Source of the DNA: Campylobacter concisus
Lineage (GTDB): Bacteria > Campylobacterota > Campylobacteria > Campylobacterales > Campylobacteraceae
Assembly: GCF_003048375.1 (NCBI RefSeq)
Contig: NZ_CP021642.1
Coordinates: 620,001-684,000 of the forward strand
Length of the DNA stretch: 64,000 nt
Reading direction: 5' to 3'
Both the position numbers and the translations under genes were made by a program. The notes below the pieces were generated by a model. The model did not search any database and was not told the DNA's origin. It worked only from the letters and a program-made list of their open reading frames with translations. Positions 57,324-64,000 of this stretch are shown here, in pieces. The first letter of the stretch is position 1. Every line of letters begins with the position of its first letter.

Positions 57324-58523
57324 ATGGCTAAAGAAAAATTTTCACGCAACAAGCCACACGTAAACATAGGCACTATCGGTCACGTTGACCATGGTAAAAC
57401 TACTTTAACAGCTGCAATATCTGCTGTTCTTTCACGCAAAGGTCTTGCTGAGCTAAAAGATTATGATAATATTGATAATGCTCCAGAAGAGAAAGAGCGT
57501 GGTATTACAATTGCTACTTCACACATTGAGTATGAGACAGAAAAACGTCACTATGCTCACGTTGACTGCCCAGGTCACGCCGACTATGTAAAAAACATGA
57601 TTACAGGTGCTGCTCAAATGGACGGCGCTATTCTAGTTGTTTCTGCAGCAGACGGCCCAATGCCACAAACAAGAGAGCACATTTTGCTATCTCGCCAAGT
57701 TGGTGTTCCTTATATCGTTGTTTTCATGAACAAAGCAGATATGGTTGATGATGCTGAGTTGCTTGAACTAGTTGAAATGGAAATTCGCGAACTACTTAAC
57801 GAGTACAACTTCCCAGGTGATGATACTCCGATAGTTTCTGGTTCAGCACTTAAAGCTCTTGAAGAGGCAAAAGCTGGACAAGATGGTGAATGGTCAGCAA
57901 AAATTATGGAACTAATGGATGCAGTTGATAGCTATATCCCAACTCCAGTTCGTGCTACAGATAAAGATCTTCTTATGCCAATCGAAGACGTTTTCTCAAT
58001 TTCAGGTCGTGGTACAGTTGTAACAGGTAGAATTGAGAAAGGTGTTGTTAAAGTTGGTGACACAATAGAAATCGTTGGTATCAAACCTACACAAACAACA
58101 ACAGTTACTGGTGTTGAGATGTTTAGAAAAGAGATGGATCAAGGTGAAGCTGGCGATAACGTTGGTGTTCTTCTTCGTGGTACTAAAAAAGAAGACGTTG
58201 AACGTGGTATGGTTCTTTGCAAACCTAAATCAATTACTCCTCACACAAAATTTGAGGGTGAGGTTTATATTCTAACTAAAGAAGAGGGCGGTCGCCATAC
58301 TCCTTTCTTTAACAACTATAGACCACAATTCTATGTAAGAACAACTGACGTTACTGGTTCTATTACATTACCAGAAGGCACAGAGATGGTTATGCCAGGT
58401 GATAACGTAAGAATTTCCGTTGAGCTTATCGCTCCAGTTGCACTTGAAGAAGGTACTCGTTTTGCTATCCGTGAAGGTGGTAGAACTGTTGGTTCAGGTG
58501 TTGTTTCAAAAATACTTGGTTAA
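57324..58523 (+). CDS. tuf: elongation factor Tu
   Basis: EF-Tu delivers aminoacyl-tRNA to the ribosome. Its 399 residues have G1 [10 protein letters not shown]3 DCPGHADY, G4 NKADM and the C-terminal barrels ending [20 protein letters not shown] precedes the ATG. Codon use is markedly biased to optimal codons. It follows tRNA-Thr(GGT), the classic tRNA-tufB layout. Confidence 0.99.
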   Translation: MAKEKFSRNKPHVNIGTIGHVDHGKTTLTAAISAVLSRKGLAELKDYDNIDNAPEEKERGITIATSHIEYETEKRHYAHVDCPGHADYVKNMITGAAQMDGAILVVSAADGPMPQTREHILLSRQVGVPYIVVFMNKADMVDDAELLELVEMEIRELLNEYNFPGDDTPIVSGSALKALEEAKAGQDGEWSAKIMELMDAVDSYIPTPVRATDKDLLMPIEDVFSISGRGTVVTGRIEKGVVKVGDTIEIVGIKPTQTTTVTGVEMFRKEMDQGEAGDNVGVLLRGTKKEDVERGMVLCKPKSITPHTKFEGEVYILTKEEGGRHTPFFNNYRPQFYVRTTDVTGSITLPEGTEMVMPGDNVRISVELIAPVALEEGTRFAIREGGRTVGSGVVSKILG

Positions 58524-58536
58524 TTTATAAAATTAT

Positions 58537-58558
58537 GCCAAAGGGGAAACCCTTTGGC
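58537..58558 (+). terminator. hairpin between tuf and rpmG
   Basis: GCCAAAGGG-GAAA-CCCTTTGGC is a perfect 9-bp stem with a GNRA tetraloop, followed by TTTCT. It may partially terminate after tuf. Confidence 0.65.
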
Positions 58559-58576
58559 TTTCTATAAGGAATATAT

Positions 58577-58735
58577 ATGAGAATTAAAATCGGTTTAAAA
58601 TGCTCTGAGTGTGGTGATATCAATTATACTACTACAAAAAACAGCAAAACCACTACAGATAAGGTTGAGCTCAAAAAATATTGCCCAAGATTAAAAAAAC
58701 ATACTGTTCATAAAGAAGTTAAGTTAAAAAGCTAA
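58577..58735 (+). CDS. rpmG: 50S ribosomal protein L33
   Basis: This 52-residue ribosomal protein reads [20 protein letters not shown] at the N terminus and includes a second Cys in KYCPRLKKH, which gives a zinc-type CxxC...C pattern (only three Cys seen). AAGGA lies 8-9 bp upstream. It sits between tuf and tRNA-Trp, as in other epsilonproteobacteria. Confidence 0.95.
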   Translation: MRIKIGLKCSECGDINYTTTKNSKTTTDKVELKKYCPRLKKHTVHKEVKLKS

Positions 58736-58754
58736 TTAAGAATAAGTAGCTATT

Positions 58755-58830
58755 AGGGCAATAGCTCCAACGGTAGAGCGCTGGATTCCAAATCCAATGG
58801 TTGGGGGTTCGAATCCCTCTTGCCCTGCCA
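58755..58830 (+). tRNA. tRNA-Trp(CCA)
   Basis: This 76-nt tRNA has acceptor AGGGCAA/TTGCCCT, anticodon loop TTCCAAA (CCA), discriminator G and encoded CCA. It lies between rpmG and secE, a conserved position in proteobacteria. Confidence 0.95.
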
Positions 58831-58847
58831 CAATTAAGGTTAAGATT

Positions 58848-59027
58848 ATGGAAAAAATTATAAATTATATAAAGCTATCTAAATTGGAAATAATGAAAGT
58901 TATCTTTCCTACTAAAGAACAAATTAGAAATGCTTTTATTGCAGTTTTTATCGTGGTCGCTGTTGTTTCACTTTTTTTAGCTCTTGTTGATGTTATTATG
59001 TCCTTTGTTCTTTCTAAAGTTATATAG
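58848..59027 (+). CDS. secE: preprotein translocase subunit SecE
   Basis: SecE is a 59-residue single-helix SecYEG subunit: an amphipathic N-terminal helix (EKIINYIKLSKLEIMKV), the conserved FPTKEQIRNAF hinge, then one membrane helix. I start at the ATG at 58848; an upstream in-frame ATG at 58797 lies inside tRNA-Trp. It is followed by nusG, as expected. Confidence 0.93.
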   Translation: MEKIINYIKLSKLEIMKVIFPTKEQIRNAFIAVFIVVAVVSLFLALVDVIMSFVLSKVI

Positions 59028-59041
59028 AGTAAGGAAAAATA

Positions 59042-59572
59042 ATGTCACATAAATGGTATGCTATACAAACTTACGCTGGTAGCGAAATGGCAGTAAAAAG
59101 AGGAATTGAAAATTTAGTTAGAGATCACGGTATCGAAGATCAACTAAAAGAAGTTATCGTTCCTACAGAAGACGTAATAGAGATAAAAAACGGTAAGCAA
59201 AAAATTAATGAAAGAACTCTTTATCCTGGATATGCTTTTGCATGTTTAGATCTTGATACAGCTCTTTGGCATAAGATTCAGTCTTTACCAAAGGTTGGAC
59301 GTTTTATTGGTGAGGCTAAAAAGCCTACGCCATTGACTGAAAAAGATATAAATACTATCTTGGAGAAAGTTCAAAAAAGAGCGGCACCAAAACCTAAAAT
59401 ATTTTTTGAGGATGGTGAAAGCGTTCGCATAACAGAAGGTCCTTTTGCTAACTTTACAGGTATCGTTGAAGAATACGATATGATACATGGTAAGCTTAGA
59501 CTCAATGTTTCTATTTTTGGTAGAAGTACCCCTGTTGATATTTTGTATTCACAAGTTGAGAAGATAATTTAA
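59042..59572 (+). CDS. nusG: transcription termination/antitermination factor NusG
   Basis: NusG binds RNA polymerase and links it to Rho or the ribosome. Its 176 residues show the NGN domain ([27 protein letters not shown]) and the C-terminal KOW domain ([20 protein letters not shown]). AAGGAAAA precedes the ATG. Confidence 0.98.
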   Translation: MSHKWYAIQTYAGSEMAVKRGIENLVRDHGIEDQLKEVIVPTEDVIEIKNGKQKINERTLYPGYAFACLDLDTALWHKIQSLPKVGRFIGEAKKPTPLTEKDINTILEKVQKRAAPKPKIFFEDGESVRITEGPFANFTGIVEEYDMIHGKLRLNVSIFGRSTPVDILYSQVEKII

Positions 59573-59582
59573 GGAGCAAGAA

Positions 59583-60008
59583 ATGGCTAAAAAAGTTATA
59601 GGTGAAATAAAATTACAAATTGCCGCAACAAAAGCAAATCCTAGCCCGCCAGTTGGTCCAGCATTAGGACAAAAAGGCGTTAATATTATGGAATTTTGTA
59701 AAGCCTTTAATGAAAAAACAAAAGATATGGTTGGATTTAATATCCCAGTTGTTATTACTGTTTATGCTGATAAAAGTTTTACATTTATCACAAAACAACC
59801 ACCTGCTACAGACCTTATTAAAAAGGCTGCGGGTATAACAAAAGGAACAGATAATCCTTTAAAAAATAAAGTAGGTAAATTAACAAAAGCTCAAGTTTTA
59901 GAAATTGTTGAGAAAAAACTTGTTGATTTAAATACAAATGATAAAGAGCAAGCAGCTAAGATTATTGCTGGTTCAGCTCGTTCAATGGGTGTCGAAGTAG
60001 TAGACTAA
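59583..60008 (+). CDS. rplK: 50S ribosomal protein L11
   Basis: L11 is a component of the GTPase-associated centre. Its 141 residues include [21 protein letters not shown] and the C-terminal rRNA-binding [17 protein letters not shown] lies just upstream. Downstream before rplA is a short spacer with a CCGTC/GACGG stem (60017-60042). Confidence 0.98.
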   Translation: MAKKVIGEIKLQIAATKANPSPPVGPALGQKGVNIMEFCKAFNEKTKDMVGFNIPVVITVYADKSFTFITKQPPATDLIKKAAGITKGTDNPLKNKVGKLTKAQVLEIVEKKLVDLNTNDKEQAAKIIAGSARSMGVEVVD

Positions 60009-60067
60009 AACCTTTACCGTCAGGTTGATTTTCAAAAGACGGAAGCAATTTATATGCGGAGAAATTT

Positions 60068-60769
60068 ATGGGAAAAACTAGTAAGAGATTTCAAGAATTG
60101 CTCAAAAAAGTAGAGCAAGATAAAATTTATAATCTTAGCGAGGCTATCGATACAGTTAAAACTCTAGCTTCTGCTAAATTTAATGAGACAGTTGAGATTG
60201 CGTTAAAATTAAATGTTGATCCAAGACATGCTGATCAAATGGTTCGTGGTTCAGTTGTTTTACCAGCTGGCACAGGTAAAGTTGTAAGAGTTGCTGTTAT
60301 AGCAAAAGACGCTAAAGCTGATGAGGCAAAAGCTGCTGGTGCTGACATAGTTGGTGCTGATGATCTAGTTGAGGATATCCAAAAAGGTATAATGAACTTT
60401 GATGTTCTTATAGCTACTCCAAATTTAATGGGTCTTGTAGGTAAAGTTGGTAGAATTTTAGGACCTAAAGGGTTAATGCCAAATCCAAAAACTGGAACAG
60501 TTACAATGGATGTTGCGCAAGCTGTTAATAATGCAAAAAGTGGTCAGGTAAATTTCCGTGTTGATAAGCAAGGAAATATACATGCAGGTCTTGGCAAGGT
60601 TAATTTTACTAAAGAGCAACTAAATGAAAATATTTCAACATTTATTAAAGCTATTAATAAACATAAACCTGCGACTGCAAAAGGTAGATATGTAAAAAAT
60701 GCTTCATTGTCTTTAACAATGAGCCCTTCTGTAACTCTTGATACTCAAGAAGTTATGGATTTAAAATAA
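60068..60769 (+). CDS. rplA: 50S ribosomal protein L1
   Basis: L1 forms the mobile stalk at the E site and in many bacteria represses its own operon. Its 233 residues show the family signature around [18 protein letters not shown] and [24 protein letters not shown] is the ribosome site. The hairpin in the 59-bp rplK-rplA spacer might be an L1 target. Confidence 0.98.
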   Translation: MGKTSKRFQELLKKVEQDKIYNLSEAIDTVKTLASAKFNETVEIALKLNVDPRHADQMVRGSVVLPAGTGKVVRVAVIAKDAKADEAKAAGADIVGADDLVEDIQKGIMNFDVLIATPNLMGLVGKVGRILGPKGLMPNPKTGTVTMDVAQAVNNAKSGQVNFRVDKQGNIHAGLGKVNFTKEQLNENISTFIKAINKHKPATAKGRYVKNASLSLTMSPSVTLDTQEVMDLK

Positions 60770-60779
60770 AAATTTAGAC

Positions 60780-60870
60780 AAATTTATATCTTAGATTGGA
60801 GATAGCCGAGGCCATTGGGCTTAATTGATTCGACCCGCTCTGCTTGAAATTACCGGTCGGAAAGGAGAAA
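60780..60870 (+). promoter_or_regulatory. probable L10 leader upstream of rplJ
   Basis: The ~100-bp gap between rplA and rplJ contains GC-rich paired segments (GATAGCCGAGGCCATTGGGC, ACCGGTCGG) of the type bound by the L10-L12 complex for autoregulation. The placement is canonical, but I could not verify the kink-turn. Confidence 0.4.
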
Positions 60871-60872
60871 AA

Positions 60873-61358
60873 GTGACACGTAACGAAAAAACTGAAGTTG
60901 TTGCAAAATTAGAGAGTGAATTTAAAACTGCTGAAGCTATTGTAGTTTGTGACTATCGTGGTCTTTCAGTTAAAAAACTTGAAGTTTTAAGAAATTCTGC
61001 AAAAGAACAAAATGTAAAAGTTCAAGTTATTAAAAATACTCTTGCAAATATTGCTCTTAAAAATTCTGATAAAGTCGGAATGGAACTCAAAGATACAAAT
61101 ATCTATCTTTGGAGTGAAGATCAATTAGCAGTAACTAAAGTAGCCGCAAAATTTGAAGAGTCAAATTCTGATCTTTTCAAAATTAAAACAGCTTATATTG
61201 ATGGCGAAGTTGCAAGCGTTGATAAAGTTAAAGCTCTATCTAAAATGCCTAGCCGTGATGAGCTTATTGCGATGCTTTTGCAAGTTTGGAATGCGCCAAT
61301 TCAAAATTTCACAATTGGTTTGAATGCGCTTAAAGAGAAAAAAGAACAATCAGCTTAG
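60873..61358 (+). CDS. rplJ: 50S ribosomal protein L10
   Basis: L10 anchors the L7/L12 stalk. The GTG at 60873 has AAAGGAG 5-6 bp upstream and gives 161 residues starting [17 protein letters not shown]. An in-frame ATG at 60825 would extend into the leader and is rejected. Conserved parts are [17 protein letters not shown] and [11 protein letters not shown]. Confidence 0.96.
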
Positions 61359-61387
61359 TCAAATTAAAAAAATAATAAGGATAAAAA

Positions 61388-61765
61388 ATGGCAATTACAA
61401 AAGAAGACGTATTAGAGTTTATATCTAATCTTTCTGTACTTGAACTTAGCGAACTTGTAAAAGAGTTTGAAGAGAAATTTGGTGTTAGCGCAGCTCCTGT
61501 AATGGTAGCTGGTGGTGCAGCTGCTGCTGGTGGTGCAGCTGCTGCTGAAGAAAAAACAGAATTTAACATCGTTCTTGTTGATTCTGGTGATAAGAAAATC
61601 AACGTTATTAAGGTTGTTAGAGCACTTACTGGTCTTGGTCTTAAAGAGGCTAAAGACGCAGTTGAAGGAACTCCGTCTGTTCTTAAAGAAGGCGTTAGCA
61701 AAGACGAAGCTGAAGCAGCTAAAAAAGAGCTTGAAGAGGCTGGTGCTAAGGTTGAACTTAAATAA
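61388..61765 (+). CDS. rplL: 50S ribosomal protein L7/L12
   Basis: L7/L12 is the multimeric stalk protein that recruits translation factors. Its 125 residues have an N-terminal dimer helix, an Ala/Gly-rich hinge ([16 protein letters not shown]), and the C-terminal domain [20 protein letters not shown]. It is followed by an attenuator hairpin. Confidence 0.98.
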   Translation: MAITKEDVLEFISNLSVLELSELVKEFEEKFGVSAAPVMVAGGAAAAGGAAAAEEKTEFNIVLVDSGDKKINVIKVVRALTGLGLKEAKDAVEGTPSVLKEGVSKDEAEAAKKELEEAGAKVELK

Positions 61766-61793
61766 TTTTTTATTATTTAGGCTTAATATTTCA

Positions 61794-61820
61794 AGAGAGA
61801 GCAGAGGCTCTCTCTTTTTT
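61794..61820 (+). terminator. attenuator between rplL and rpoB
   Basis: AGAGAGAGC-AGAG-GCTCTCTCT is a perfect 9-bp stem followed by five T. It should partly terminate ribosomal transcripts before rpoB, as in the E. coli rplL-rpoB gap. Confidence 0.8.
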
Positions 61821-61840
61821 AAATTTTAGATGCCTTGTAA

Positions 61841-64000
<2,160 letters not shown>

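Noticed and set aside
58797-58847. Longer start for secE
   Set aside because: The upstream ATG is within tRNA-Trp and would encode part of the tRNA.
60825-60872. Longer start for rplJ
   Set aside because: It covers the leader; the GTG at 60873 has a strong ribosome site and gives the family N terminus.
61512-61829. Leu-rich frame inside rplL
   Set aside because: It is an out-of-frame shadow of the highly biased rplL codons, with no start context.

Overview
The window is a 64 kb piece of a Campylobacter chromosome, most likely from the C. concisus/curvus/showae group. The evidence is low-to-moderate GC with very frequent AAATTT words, an FlhF-FlhG-FliA-FliM-FliY flagellar operon, a napAGHBFLD nitrate reductase operon without napC, Pgp2/Csd6-type cell-shape peptidase next to alr and a PCu(A)C/Sco copper cluster, and the tuf-rpmG-secE-nusG-rplKAJL-rpoB string with interspersed tRNAs. 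Gene order in several blocks matches what I recall of C. jejuni. The species assignment is inference.

Layout. 1-7.7 kb: aroQ (cut by the window edge), an M24 peptidase, folK, then the flagellar operon flhF-flhG-(membrane protein)-fliA-fliM-fliY and a LOG-family gene, nearly all overlapping or abutting. 7.7-10.7 kb: mnmA, DUF488, a DUF4156 lipoprotein, prs. 10.7-17.7 kb: an accessory, decaying region. It holds an Rrf2 regulator, a multiply frameshifted NmrA-type reductase, a cupin under a tandem pair of 27-bp inverted-repeat operators, a frameshifted ABC-membrane gene, a CDF metal exporter, and an R-M-S restriction-modification system. That system is split by one in-frame stop and carries a G9 tract that should phase-vary. 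17.8-21.9 kb: lepA, a tautomerase, two lipoproteins, comF.

22-34.5 kb: two chemoreceptors face each other across the nap operon. Their last ~405 bp of signalling domain and their downstream repeat arrays form a long inverted duplication around nap. Both have sigma28-like GCCGATAT boxes, linking them to FliA encoded in the same window. 34.5-46.5 kb: Sco, a conserved periplasmic protein and PCu(A)C (copper delivery), Pgp2-like LD-carboxypeptidase, alr, two small exported proteins, a second repeat array, htpX, rsmG, ribA, hemB, argF, UPF0763, hemN.

46.5-56.5 kb: a complete Lap-type (c-di-GMP controlled) adhesin secretion/retention system: TolC, LapG-like protease, LapD, LapB, LapC, an unknown protein, an orphan LuxR-type regulator with a degenerate receiver, and a second LapG-like protease. 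The substrate adhesin is not here. A convergent 82-residue membrane protein has six consecutive IxxNxxx heptads. 56.7-64 kb: four tRNAs, tuf, rpmG, tRNA-Trp, secE, nusG, rplKAJL and the start of rpoB.

The most unusual non-coding feature is a compound intergenic repeat family at three loci (24.1-24.8, 32.0-32.4, 39.2-40.0 kb). Its parts are a GCATGC-bounded hairpin, an 18-bp-stem hairpin with a 15- or 45-nt loop, and ~110-bp modules ended by AAATTTTAAAATTT palindromes. The inner arms of these modules show compensatory changes between copies.
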